Shown here: positions 9,614 through 19,171 of the stretch, piece by piece
Position numbering within the stretch: position 1 is the stretch's first letter
Layout: each line of letters opens with the position of its first letter
Origin: Marinibactrum halimedae
GTDB lineage: Bacteria > Pseudomonadota > Gammaproteobacteria > Pseudomonadales > Cellvibrionaceae
Assembly (NCBI RefSeq): GCF_021234875.1
Contig: NZ_JAJQVM010000021.1
Coordinates: 1-64,000 of the forward strand
Direction of reading: 5' to 3'
DNA: 64,000 nt
Made by a program: the position numbers and the translations under genes
Notes under the pieces: generated by a model
Seen by the model: only the letters and a program-made list of their open reading frames with translations
Database searches by the model: none
Told to the model about the DNA's origin: nothing

Positions 9614-9640
9614 CCCGCAGATGTTCCTGCGGGTTATATT
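9614..9640 (+). terminator. probable terminator after prpD
   Basis: CCCGCAG and CTGCGGG form a perfect seven-pair stem around ATGTTC, followed by TTATATTT. It lies 50 bp after the prpD stop. The T-tract is weak, so termination may be partial. Confidence 0.6.
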
Positions 9641-9862
9641 TCCTATTTCTGCCTAAAACACAGATTCATCTATACTCTAGAAATGGTTTTGTCATATTTG
9701 TTCTCACTCTAGATAACGGTTATTTCTAACAACAATATCGTGATTTCATGTTAAACAAGAGCCTGCTTTATAGAAATAGAAAAATATGAGTGTATAGAAC
9801 ATAAAGGCGATGAGTTTTTTATAGACCTATATTTATTCTAAATCGATCGGAAGCATAATAAT

Positions 9863-11095
9863 ATGAAATGCCGTGTTGGGTTAAGAAAGGTCAGTTTATT
9901 CGTATTCTTGTGTATTTATTCCTCGTTGTTTGCTTCTAAAGCCACCTCGTCAGTCATTAAAATTTATTTGGATGCAGATCGTACACGTCATTTCGCATCG
10001 GCTCGTTCTATTGAAATGGGGGTTAAAACCGCATTTGCCGAAGTGAATAATACGATTCAGGGGCGCCGGGTCGAGTTTGTAATGACGGACCACCGGGCTA
10101 ACTCGTCACGAAGCAAACTGAATATGCAAAGGGCGTTTTCCGACCCTGATACTTTGTTGGTAATAGGAGGGATGCACTCCCCACCGCTCATTAAAAACAG
10201 AGCATTTATTAATGAGCGAAAAATGTTAACACTGGTGCCATGGGCTGCCGGCGGCCCGATCACTCGTTATCCTTCTGAAGATAATTGGATTTTTCGATTG
10301 TCTATTGATGATACAAAAGCCGGTTTTGTTATCGCCGAGTATGCCGTTAAAAAACGACAGTGTGAAAATCCTCACTTGATCCTTGAGCAGACGCCATGGG
10401 GTGAGTCAAATCGTAAAACCATGTCGAAAGCATTATTGGCGTCTTTACAGAAAGAGCCCGCCGTCACATGGTTTAACTGGGGAATTTCAGACGCCAATTT
10501 TCGGATCAAGCTGCGAAGTATTTTAGCCTCAAAAGCGGATTGCCTTTTATTTGTGGGGAACTCTAATGATGGGGAAACCTTGGCGAAGGCAATTTTATCT
10601 ATTGAAGAAGCAAGAGTATTGCCGGTATTAAGCCACTGGGGTATTACCGGTGGGTCATTTCATAAAGCTATCACAGCCAAACAGCGCGCAAGTATGGATT
10701 TAACCTTCATTCAAACGTGTTTTTCATTTGTATCCTCCGCACAGACGGAGTTATCTCGTAACGTATTTGCCAGTGCTCAGACGATGTTCTCTGACATTAC
10801 CACGGCCACTTCTCTGAAGGCCCCAGCAGGCTTTATTCATGCCTATGATTTAAGTCGACTGCTTATTCAAGGGCTTTCTCAGATTACGCTGACGGAGAGT
10901 ATGGACACAAACCGCGCTGCATTGAAGGAGGCGTTAGAACAATTGCAGCAGCCAGTACAAGGTTTGGTAAAGCGTTATGATAAACCGTTTTCTACTTATC
11001 GGGTGGAAAATGAAGACGCACATGAAGCGTTAAGTGTGGATGATTTTTGCATGGCAAAATTTGGCGAAAAAAATGAGATCCTATTAATGGACTGA
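9863..11095 (+). CDS. periplasmic branched-chain-amino-acid-type ligand-binding protein
   Basis: The 410-aa protein has an N-terminal signal peptide (about 1-25) followed by a Leu/Ile/Val-binding-protein-like fold (Peripla_BP_6 type). Visible family features are the VEFVMTDHRANSSRSKLNM segment, the VIGGMHSPPLI loop, and the hinge and second lobe at PHLILEQTPWGESNRK and LLFVGNSNDGETLAKAI. No ABC permease or ATPase gene is nearby. The stop is 40 bp from the ATG of a hybrid histidine kinase. I infer that it presents a small ligand to that kinase and does not feed a transporter. The ligand is unknown. Confidence 0.85.
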   Translation: MKCRVGLRKVSLFVFLCIYSSLFASKATSSVIKIYLDADRTRHFASARSIEMGVKTAFAEVNNTIQGRRVEFVMTDHRANSSRSKLNMQRAFSDPDTLLVIGGMHSPPLIKNRAFINERKMLTLVPWAAGGPITRYPSEDNWIFRLSIDDTKAGFVIAEYAVKKRQCENPHLILEQTPWGESNRKTMSKALLASLQKEPAVTWFNWGISDANFRIKLRSILASKADCLLFVGNSNDGETLAKAILSIEEARVLPVLSHWGITGGSFHKAITAKQRASMDLTFIQTCFSFVSSAQTELSRNVFASAQTMFSDITTATSLKAPAGFIHAYDLSRLLIQGLSQITLTESMDTNRAALKEALEQLQQPVQGLVKRYDKPFSTYRVENEDAHEALSVDDFCMAKFGEKNEILLMD

Positions 11096-11135
11096 TTTTT
11101 TAGCTTTGCTGGATAAGTCTAAAAGAGGGAGGAAT

Positions 11136-14100
11136 ATGCTGAAGAAAGCCTCTTTTTTTCAAGGATTACTGATTACCCTTTCATTAGCATTAGGGTTTTG
11201 TATCTTTGTCAGTATTGTGATTGTGACACCACGTATCGAAAATACCGTCATTGGAATGCAAAAAGACGCCAGTCAAAAAGAGACGGAAATTATCGGTGCG
11301 TATTTGGAGCAATATTTAGACGATCGTATTGCCACCCTCAAAGATATTGCTGGATACCCTATTGTAAAAAACGGTGTGATGGGCGCAGGAATTTCAGATG
11401 AAGACGTTGCAGATTTTTTAAATGATGTCACGATTCTTGGGAAAAACGAAGGTTTAGTGTTATTAAATGTTGCGGCAGAAAGTATTTATGCCCGTGGTGT
11501 TGACCTATCTCATGATTATCGTTTTGATACGCCATGGTTTGAGAGGTTGATGACAGAGCAGTCTCGTTTTGAGGTGAATCTTATTCACCATCATCAACAA
11601 GACTACTTTCAACTTGTGGTTCCCATATTACTTAATGGGTATGTTGAAGGCGTATTAGTGTGTAATACACAAACGAATTTAGACGAAATTTTACAAGTAT
11701 TATTTGCCTCTAAAAAGCGCCATCTGCAATTAAAAAAAAATAATATTACATTAAGCACTTCTGCTATTCCTGATCAAAGCCAAGTCTTAACTCTGACCCA
11801 TCATATTCCCTTAGCAGACATCGATATGGTATATCAAATCGATGTCCAGTCTTTACAAGAACAAAAAGACGCTTTTCTTTGGACGGTGATGGCCAGTATC
11901 GCTTTTACATTAGGGTTTACATTTCTGGTACTGATTACCTCGGGCAATATTACGGTGATGGCACCTTACAAACGTATGGAGGCGCTCACCAAGGAGCGGG
12001 ATGCAGCTTTAATTGAAGCAAAAGAATCCACAAAAGCGAAAAGTGCATTTTTGGCCAATATGAGCCATGAAATTCGTACGCCGCTCAATGGTATCTTAGG
12101 TATGCTGGGGTTGCTCAATCGTAGCCAGATAAATCATCAGCAAAAGCATTATGTCAGGCTCGCAAAAAGCAGCGCCGACTCGTTATTGACACTCATTAAC
12201 GATATTTTGGATTTTTCAAAAATTGAAGCCGGCAAGTTAGATCTTGAAGAACTGGATTTTGATTTGTGTGGGCACTTGGAAGATTTTGTGCATACGATGG
12301 CACTGCGAGCTCAAGAAAACAGAGTCGAACTGATTTTGGATTCTAACTTAACTCAACCGTGTGTTGTGCGAAGTGATCCGGGACGGTTGCGTCAAATATT
12401 AACTAACTTGGTGGGCAATGCCATCAAATTTTCTGCTGAAGGAGAGGTGGTTGTTTGTGCTCGTCTGGAAGAAAGGGAGGGCCAGGTTGCGAGCTTTAAC
12501 TGTCAAATTATGGATACGGGAATCGGCATTGCACCAGAGAAAATTGGCACATTATTCAGTTCATTTAGCCAAGTAGATGCTTCTACAACACGTAAGTATG
12601 GCGGTACGGGGTTGGGGTTAGCGATTGTGAAGCAGCTTTGTGAATTGATGAAAGGAAACATAATGGTTGAGAGTGCATTGGGAAAAGGCAGTACCTTTTC
12701 ATTCAATTTACCGGTGATATTGAGTGAATTACCCTCCATTAATCGTACGGTCTCTAATATCCAGGGGCAACGAGTCTTAATTGTGGATGACAATGAAACC
12801 AATCGAGAGGTGTTAAAAGGGCAATTGGAAGGGTGGGGGGCGGCAGTGGAACAAGCAAAAAGCGGGGCGATGGCCTTATCGATACTTGAAAAAGTCACCC
12901 ACGAGAATGCTTCTAACCCCTTTTTTTCAGTAGCGATTCTGGATATGAAAATGCCGGAAATGGACGGCGCCCAATTGGGTAAAACAATTCGGGAAAATCC
13001 AAAATGGGACGTGATGAATTTGGTGCTTATGACGTCTGTGAGTGAGCGAGGCGATGCCAATTATTTTTCTGAACTGGGTTTTAATGCGTATTTTTCTAAA
13101 CCGGTAACACCTTCAGACTTACGAGAAGCCTTATTGCTTTTATTGGATGATACGACGCAAAAACCACTGATTGATCAACATAATTTACGCTATTACGATA
13201 AAGCCAGTATTACTTCTACTCAAGGCTTATCTGACTCTGCCAGACAATCGAGATTGCTATTGGTGGAAGACAATGCCATTAATCAAGAAGTGGCAAAAGG
13301 TTTATTAAAAGATTTAGGGTTGCAGACAGATACTGCAAATAACGGAATAGAAGCATTAAGTGCATTGAGAAATGCACCGAAATCGGCACCCTATGATTTA
13401 ATTTTGATGGATTGTCAGATGCCGGAGATGGATGGTTATCAAACCACGTTAGAAATAAGAACCGGGGGTGACCATAGGATTAATTCAGAGGTGCCTATTA
13501 TTGCAATGACGGCCAATGCCATGAAAGGGGATCGAGAAAAGTGTTTATCGGTGGGCATGAATGATTATATGACCAAGCCTATTGATCCCGATCAACTTGA
13601 AAAAAAGCTCAAAAAATGGCTTGAACCATCTTTAGGTGAAACCTCATTTGATAAGGCGCTATTAGAAACACGTTTTCATGCTGAGAGCAAGAGTGTTGTC
13701 ACTGGTGAGACGACGATAGGTGGGGTTGCTACAGACAATGTTATCACAGACGATATTGTCTCAGAAAACTTAGCATCAGAGACTGTGTTAAGAGGAGACG
13801 GGGGTGCTTCAACGTTGATTTGGGATAAAGAAGGAGTACTGAAGCGGGTGCGAGGAAAAGAGGAACGCTTGTCAGCGTTGGTTCAATTGTTTCTCAATAA
13901 TATGCCAGAGATGATGGCGTCCATTGAAAAAGCGGTGAGTGAAGAGAATGCCATGGAAATTCGCAAAAGTGCCCATGCGGCGAAAGGTTCTGCTGCGAAT
14001 CTTGGGGGCATTGAGTTACAGCGTGTATTGCAAACCATTGAATGCCAATCAGAAGATATTAAGGCTGTTAAAGAATTAATGCTTGAGCTTCAGGGGCATT

Positions 14101-14144
14101 ATCAGAAGTTAACAGAGTGTCTTAAGCAGTATTTAGTGCACTGA
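11136..14144 (+). CDS. hybrid sensor histidine kinase with two receivers and Hpt
   Basis: Membrane phosphorelay kinase of the BarA/ArcB layout, 1002 aa. Transmembrane segments lie at about 10-32 and 247-268 and flank a periplasmic sensor region of about 215 residues. HisKA has His311 (FLANMSHEIRTPLNG) and the ATPase domain has DTGIGI and GGTGLGL. The two receivers carry Asp603 (ILDMKMPEMDG) and Asp759 (LMDCQMPEMDG), and the Hpt domain has His947 (KSAHAAKGSAANLGG). A variable linker (840-890) separates the second receiver and Hpt. There is no DNA-binding output, so a separate response regulator must exist elsewhere. GAGGGAGG precedes the ATG at 11136, which I prefer over the TTG at 11106. The binding-protein gene upstream is its likely partner. 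Confidence 0.93.
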   Translation: MLKKASFFQGLLITLSLALGFCIFVSIVIVTPRIENTVIGMQKDASQKETEIIGAYLEQYLDDRIATLKDIAGYPIVKNGVMGAGISDEDVADFLNDVTILGKNEGLVLLNVAAESIYARGVDLSHDYRFDTPWFERLMTEQSRFEVNLIHHHQQDYFQLVVPILLNGYVEGVLVCNTQTNLDEILQVLFASKKRHLQLKKNNITLSTSAIPDQSQVLTLTHHIPLADIDMVYQIDVQSLQEQKDAFLWTVMASIAFTLGFTFLVLITSGNITVMAPYKRMEALTKERDAALIEAKESTKAKSAFLANMSHEIRTPLNGILGMLGLLNRSQINHQQKHYVRLAKSSADSLLTLINDILDFSKIEAGKLDLEELDFDLCGHLEDFVHTMALRAQENRVELILDSNLTQPCVVRSDPGRLRQILTNLVGNAIKFSAEGEVVVCARLEEREGQVASFNCQIMDTGIGIAPEKIGTLFSSFSQVDASTTRKYGGTGLGLAIVKQLCELMKGNIMVESALGKGSTFSFNLPVILSELPSINRTVSNIQGQRVLIVDDNETNREVLKGQLEGWGAAVEQAKSGAMALSILEKVTHENASNPFFSVAILDMKMPEMDGAQLGKTIRENPKWDVMNLVLMTSVSERGDANYFSELGFNAYFSKPVTPSDLREALLLLLDDTTQKPLIDQHNLRYYDKASITSTQGLSDSARQSRLLLVEDNAINQEVAKGLLKDLGLQTDTANNGIEALSALRNAPKSAPYDLILMDCQMPEMDGYQTTLEIRTGGDHRINSEVPIIAMTANAMKGDREKCLSVGMNDYMTKPIDPDQLEKKLKKWLEPSLGETSFDKALLETRFHAESKSVVTGETTIGGVATDNVITDDIVSENLASETVLRGDGGASTLIWDKEGVLKRVRGKEERLSALVQLFLNNMPEMMASIEKAVSEENAMEIRKSAHAAKGSAANLGGIELQRVLQTIECQSEDIKAVKELMLELQGHYQKLTECLKQYLVH

Positions 14145-14198
14145 ACGTAAGGATATTTCAAGAAGTGCCTACTTATTTAGGGGGTGTCTACAGTATTG

Positions 14199-15071
14199 TT
14201 AATAGAGTACGGTATTAATCGCAGAGTGCGGTGAATAATTTGAATGCAAAAATATTTTTAAATCGGCTTGTTGCTGAAATTGCTTGAATAATCCTTCTTG
14301 TTTCATCGTTCTAAGGGTGGTTGACACCAAAGGCACAAGGTGGCGATATTTTTTATGAAGGAATGCGTGGGCGGTAAAGTGCTCCATTATCCCGGCTACG
14401 TACAATCGGTGAGCAGGCAGTAAATCGCGGTTATTGAACAAACTTAATGCGCGCATGTGTGACAAAATTAAAATATCGGTTCGGTTTGTCAGTAGCATCT
14501 TGATACCTTGGTCGCTTCGTGTGATCGGGCGCAGATGATGTTTAGGTAATAGTCTTGAAAGGGCATTTTCACACGCCAGTGTACCGGTACTGCAGCTGAC
14601 TCGTAAATCTGTTCCTGAGAGAGCTTCCCAGCCATCCAGTTTCAAGTTAGGGTCATCGGTGATGGCAATAAAGGCATTATCCCAATGCGGCTCTTCCACC
14701 CTGACTAAAAAAGGGTAATGTTTATCGTATTTGAATATTCGGGACAATTCCCCATCGACTTCTTGCTGGAAAGCCATTGAGGTGGCCCTTTTGAGAGGGG
14801 CGTATTGGTAGTGAAACTTGAGACCTAAACGCCGGAATGCCTCGGTATACACTAAGTTTAGATACTTTCCATCGGGACTATCAATGGGCCTTGAAACTGC
14901 CAAAGAGATTTCTTTTTTTCCAAACGCCACAGACGGTTGGAATAGTGTGAGAAGGATGCTTGGCACTAACCATATTATCTTGGGCCATATGATCTTGGGC
15001 CATATGATTTTGGCCCATACGATTTTGGCTTGCATGGACATATTCAATAACCTGCTCATCCGATTTTTCAC
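14199..15071 (-). CDS. periplasmic solute-binding-like protein (SBP_bac_3 type)
   Basis: The 290-aa frame has an exported N-terminus and a type II periplasmic-binding fold resembling amino-acid-binding proteins (DSPDGKYLNLVYTEAFRRLGL, SGTDLRVSCSTGTLACENAL, TLRTMKQEGLFKQF). No transporter genes are beside it. Such orphan proteins often act as sensors or accessory binding proteins. The start is uncertain: GTG 15071 has no clear ribosome site, whereas ATG 15041 follows AGCAGG by nine bases. Just after this ATG, four 15-bp repeats encode Lys-Ile-(Ile/Val)-Trp-(Pro/Ala) units ahead of the hydrophobic signal core. It is convergent with the kinase gene, 54 bp apart. Confidence 0.75.
   Translation of the reverse strand: MKNRMSRLLNMSMQAKIVWAKIIWPKIIWPKIIWLVPSILLTLFQPSVAFGKKEISLAVSRPIDSPDGKYLNLVYTEAFRRLGLKFHYQYAPLKRATSMAFQQEVDGELSRIFKYDKHYPFLVRVEEPHWDNAFIAITDDPNLKLDGWEALSGTDLRVSCSTGTLACENALSRLLPKHHLRPITRSDQGIKMLLTNRTDILILSHMRALSLFNNRDLLPAHRLYVAGIMEHFTAHAFLHKKYRHLVPLVSTTLRTMKQEGLFKQFQQQADLKIFLHSNYSPHSAINTVLY
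14970..15029. repeat. 15-bp tandem repeat, 4 copies, in a signal-peptide region
   Basis: Four units of the CCATATGATCTTGGG type lie at 14970-14984, 14985-14999, 15000-15014 and 15015-15029. They encode the KIIWP-type repeats at the N-terminus of the solute-binding-like protein. The units differ by only 1-3 bases. Confidence 0.9.
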
Positions 15072-15331
15072 CTACAGCGTTTTTCATACTATGTAAAAAA
15101 GATTAAGTAAGAATGTCCCCATAGAAATAAATCGTCGTTAAAAAGACGAATATAGATGCAAAATCAATGCGTTTATAGTCTGTCTCAAATGAGTTTGTTC
15201 AAAAATAATCTGTTTGAAAATAGAATAGTCTCACTCGATGATGACAAATTATAGAGTGGATGTCTTGTGAGTAGAATTATACTTAAGTCGTGAAGTAAGC
15301 AAGTGTTGGTGGGAGTGTACAGAAGTGTTAA

Positions 15332-15365
15332 TAAAAAAGGGCCATTTTCGGCCCGTTTTTATTTT
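15332..15365 (-). terminator. bidirectional terminator downstream of ppsA
   Basis: GGGCC and GGCCC pair around a six-base loop (15339-15354). On the minus strand the stem is followed by TTTTTT, and on the plus strand by GTTTTTATTTT. It sits about 45 bp beyond the ppsA stop. The rest of 15072-15331 shows no gene and presumably holds the promoter of the solute-binding-like protein. Confidence 0.85.
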
Positions 15366-15409
15366 ACTTATTTAGTGGGTCACCACTTTATTGATGTACT
15401 TTTTATCCG

Positions 15410-17776
15410 TTATGTGTTTTCGGATAAGAACATCCAGGTGCTTTGCACCGTGTCTGGTGTTAGGGAGACAGAACTGATGTTTTGCTCCATTAGCCACTTC
15501 GCGAGGTCGGGGTGATCTGAGGGGCCTTGACCGCAAATACCCACGTATTTCCCTTGTGCTCGGCAAGCTTCAATGGCCATGGATAGCATCTTTTTCACGG
15601 CGTCATTGCGTTCATCGAAAAGGTGGGCAATAAGCCCCGAATCGCGATCTAAGCCTAGCGTTAGCTGCGTCATGTCATTGGAGCCGATCGAAAAGCCATC
15701 AAAGTGTTCTAAAAATTCGTTGGCCAGAAGCGCGTTAGAAGGCAGTTCGCACATCATCATAAGTTTTAAACCGTTTTCACCGCGCACCAAGCCGTTTTCT
15801 GCAAGGATCTTTTCAACCGCTTGAGCTTCGCTGACAGTGCGAACAAAAGGAATCATTAGCCATACATTGGTTAGGCCCAGTTTTTCTCGGACTTTTTTCA
15901 TGGCTTTGCATTCAAGCTCAAAGCAATCCCGGAAGCTATCTGCAATGTAGCGCGATGCGCCTCGGAATCCGATCATGGGATTCTCTTCTTCTGGCTCGAA
16001 TTGTTGTCCGCCAACCAGGTTGGCGTATTCATTCGATTTGAAATCGGACATCCGCACAATGACTTTATTGGGGTAAAACGCACCTGCAATCGTGGCCACA
16101 CCTTCCACAATTTTTTCAATGTAGAAGTCCACTGGTGAGTCATAACCGGCGGTCATGGCATTGATGGTTTCTTTTAGCTCAGGCGACTGATCGTCGTAGT
16201 TGAGTAACGCTTTTGGGTGAATACCGATTTGTCGGTTAATGATAAATTCCAGTCGAGCCAGACCAACGCCTTTGTTGGGGAGCATGGCAAAGCTCATAGC
16301 GCGATCGGGGTTTGCCACATTCATCATGACATCAATGGGGAGGTCTGGCATTTCAGAGATATCTGAGGTGATGACGTCAAATTCCAACAAGCCTTCCCAA
16401 ATGTTGCCAGTATCACCCTCGGCGCAGCTTACCGTGACCGCTTGCCCCGTCGTCAGTTGGCTAGTGGCATTGTCACACCCGACCACCGCTGGAATTCCGA
16501 GCTCACGGGCGATAATGGCAGCATGACAAGTGCGTCCACCACGGTTGGTGACGATGGCGGCACACCGTTTCATTACCGGCTCCCAGTCTGGGTCGGTCAT
16601 GTCGGTCACGAGCACATCGCCTTGCTGAACTTGATCCATTTCGTCCAAGCCGCTTACTACGCGCACCGTACCGGCACCAATTTTTTCACCGATAGATCGA
16701 CCTTCCACTAATACGGTACTGGTCTCTTTTAAGCGATAACGCTCCATCGCGGTGGTGCTGCTTTGGCTTCTTACGGTTTCAGGACGAGCCTGCAGTATGT
16801 AGATCTTACCATCGTCACCGTCTTTGCCCCATTCAATGTCCATCGGGCGGCCGTAGTGTTTTTCAATCACCATGGCTTGTTTGGCCAGCTCCAATACATC
16901 GTCGTCGGTGATGCAGTACTGGTTGCTGAGCGTGTTATCTACATCCACCACTTCTACGGATTTACCGGCTTCTGCGCTGGCGCCATACACCATTTTTTCG
17001 GCTTTTGACCCCAGCTTTCGCCGGATGATACTGCGAAAGCCTGCCTCCATTGTGGGTTTATGCACATAGAATTCATCGGGGTTCACGGCACCTTGTACTA
17101 CCATTTCGCCTAAGCCGTAGGATGCGGTGATGAACACCATATCAGGGTGGCCAGATTCGGTGTCTAATGTGAACATCACGCCAGAGGCACCGGTCTCACT
17201 GCGGCACATGCGTTGTATGCCGGCAGACAACGCGACATCTTTGTGATTAAAGCCTTGGTGGACGCGATAGGAAATAGCGCGGTCATTAAACAGGGAGGCA
17301 AAGACTTCTTTCACGGAGTGCAAAACGTTGTCTATGCCGCGAATATTAAGAAAGGTTTCTTGCTGACCGGCGAAGGAGGCATCGGGTAAATCCTCTGCAG
17401 TGGCTGAAGAACGCACGGCAACAGAAATATCGGTAAGGTCTCCACACAGTGTGGTGTAGCCTTCCCGAATCGCCGCTTCTAATTCTGGCGTGAAAGGAGT
17501 CTCGACGACCCACTGGCGAATTTGTTTCCCCGCTTCGGCCAGTGCTTTCACGTCTTCGATATCGAGTTTGTCCAACAAGGCGTGTATGCGTTCGTCGAGT
17601 CCACTTTGTTGAAGAAACTGACGAAATGCATCCGCAGTGGTTGCATACCCCGTAGGTACGGAAACGCCAAGGTTAGTGAGGTTACTGATCATCTCTCCGA
17701 GAGAAGCGTTTTTACCGCCCACCCGGTCGACGTCGTTCATACCCAATTGCTCAAATGGGAGAGTCTGATCCGTCAC
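15410..17776 (-). CDS. ppsA: phosphoenolpyruvate synthase
   Basis: Converts pyruvate and ATP to phosphoenolpyruvate, AMP and phosphate for gluconeogenesis. The 788 aa are close to the usual length of about 790. The ATP-grasp domain comes first ([33 protein letters not shown]). The phosphohistidine domain has [21 protein letters not shown], with the catalytic His in TCHA. The TIM-barrel C-terminal domain has GFRGASRY and the active-site Cys in [11 protein letters not shown]. The start is GTG, with GAGG seven bases upstream. The gene is divergent from ppsR, which encodes its likely phosphorylation-based regulator, the same arrangement as in Escherichia coli. Confidence 0.97.
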   Translation of the reverse strand: MTDQTLPFEQLGMNDVDRVGGKNASLGEMISNLTNLGVSVPTGYATTADAFRQFLQQSGLDERIHALLDKLDIEDVKALAEAGKQIRQWVVETPFTPELEAAIREGYTTLCGDLTDISVAVRSSATAEDLPDASFAGQQETFLNIRGIDNVLHSVKEVFASLFNDRAISYRVHQGFNHKDVALSAGIQRMCRSETGASGVMFTLDTESGHPDMVFITASYGLGEMVVQGAVNPDEFYVHKPTMEAGFRSIIRRKLGSKAEKMVYGASAEAGKSVEVVDVDNTLSNQYCITDDDVLELAKQAMVIEKHYGRPMDIEWGKDGDDGKIYILQARPETVRSQSSTTAMERYRLKETSTVLVEGRSIGEKIGAGTVRVVSGLDEMDQVQQGDVLVTDMTDPDWEPVMKRCAAIVTNRGGRTCHAAIIARELGIPAVVGCDNATSQLTTGQAVTVSCAEGDTGNIWEGLLEFDVITSDISEMPDLPIDVMMNVANPDRAMSFAMLPNKGVGLARLEFIINRQIGIHPKALLNYDDQSPELKETINAMTAGYDSPVDFYIEKIVEGVATIAGAFYPNKVIVRMSDFKSNEYANLVGGQQFEPEEENPMIGFRGASRYIADSFRDCFELECKAMKKVREKLGLTNVWLMIPFVRTVSEAQAVEKILAENGLVRGENGLKLMMMCELPSNALLANEFLEHFDGFSIGSNDMTQLTLGLDRDSGLIAHLFDERNDAVKKMLSMAIEACRAQGKYVGICGQGPSDHPDLAKWLMEQNISSVSLTPDTVQSTWMFLSENT

Positions 17777-18282
17777 GTTGAGTCCTCGTGTTTTTAGTGT
17801 GGTGAATACGTATGGTGTTTAATGTTTAAGTGAAGCGTTGCTATGGCTGCTTGCTATTGAGTTTTTTAGTCTGGTGCTAAACAGTTTAGTGCTAATTCTC
17901 AAGCTGTTTGGAAAACATACCGACCTCGGCTTAAGGTTTTTAGAGGGAATATCCGAATGTGGTTGTTTTTTCATCTTGTTCGTCGCCATATGTGGTTTAT
18001 GCGGCAGATAAACGCCGTATTTTGACTGCATTTTTTATTGGTATCCGGTGATCATACCTAACTCGCTTGATCCAATTGGTAACCATTTCGCTCACATCTG
18101 CTGTATATGCGATTGGAATAATAAACAAATTTAACCTGATGACGCGGTAAATATGAGGATTTTTTAATGGTAAAACGGATTTTTGTAATAAACTTTCGTA
18201 ATAAATCGATATAAACAGAAATTGTTTATTTCCTACAGGTTTTGCTCGTTTACTCGCGCCGTTTATTTAAGAGAGCTGCTTC
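17777..18282. other. divergent promoter region ppsA/ppsR
   Basis: This 506-bp AT-rich region contains no convincing gene. It must carry both promoters. I found no strong palindrome; a CTGGTGCTAAACAGTTTAGTGCTAA near-repeat lies at about 17870-17895, in two halves. Confidence 0.5.
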
Positions 18283-19101
18283 ATGATTACTCGATACGCA
18301 TTTTACATCTCAGATAGCACGGGCATTACTTCTGAGACATTAGGTAATGCCCTTTTACCACTGTTCAAAGAAACGACTTTCCGTAAAGTACATCTCCCTT
18401 ACACCGATAGCATGGAGAAGGCAGAGGTTGCGGTAGAGCAAATCAACCAAGCCCATGAAGCATCGGGTTTAAAGCCATTGATTTTCGATACCATTATGAA
18501 CCCAGATATTCGTGACAAAATTGCCAGTTCCAACGGTTTTTTGATGGATATTATCGGCACATTTTTGCCGGCGTTAGAGAAGGAATTAGGGGCGGTATCT
18601 TCGTACAAGGTAGGGCAAAGCCACGATAATCCAGCGGAAGATCGCGCTTTACGACGAATGAACGCGGTTAACTATGCTTTGGATAATGATGATGGCGCAA
18701 AGACCAAATATTACAAAGATGCGGATGTCATATTGGTTGGGGTATCACGAAGTGCAAAAACACCTACTTGTTTATACATTGCTATGCAGTTTGGTATTTT
18801 TGCAGCAAATTATCCTTTAACGGAAGAAGATCTTAATAAGGGAACACTGCCAAAAAGTTTATTGCCTTACAAAAATAAATTGTTTGCTTTAACCATTGCA
18901 CCAAAACGTCTTTCTTGTATTCGCCAAGAGCGACGAGCAGACTCTCGTTATGCATCATTGAAGCAATGTGAATGGGAAACAAAAGAAGCTGAATTTTTGT
19001 ATCGTAAATGGGGCATTCCAATGATTAATACGACGTCTATTTCTGTGGAAGAAATTACCACACATATTATTGTGAGTAAAAATTTACAACGACGGGTATA
19101 A
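18283..19101 (+). CDS. ppsR: PEP synthase regulatory protein (kinase/pyrophosphorylase)
   Basis: Bifunctional DUF299-family enzyme that inactivates PEP synthase by ADP-dependent phosphorylation and reactivates it by phosphate-dependent dephosphorylation. It is 272 aa. The N-terminal ISDSTGITSETLG and the P-loop-like GVSRSAKTPTCLYIA (about 152-166) are diagnostic, and the C-terminus has SIRQ-type CIRQERR and IPMINTTSISVEE. It is divergent from ppsA, which confirms the assignment. Confidence 0.95.
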   Translation: MITRYAFYISDSTGITSETLGNALLPLFKETTFRKVHLPYTDSMEKAEVAVEQINQAHEASGLKPLIFDTIMNPDIRDKIASSNGFLMDIIGTFLPALEKELGAVSSYKVGQSHDNPAEDRALRRMNAVNYALDNDDGAKTKYYKDADVILVGVSRSAKTPTCLYIAMQFGIFAANYPLTEEDLNKGTLPKSLLPYKNKLFALTIAPKRLSCIRQERRADSRYASLKQCEWETKEAEFLYRKWGIPMINTTSISVEEITTHIIVSKNLQRRV

Positions 19102-19171
19102 AAATAACGGTTAAGACAGTATTTGTTCGTTTTAGCACAACATTCGAGTGACAATAAAAATAGGTTTGGGT

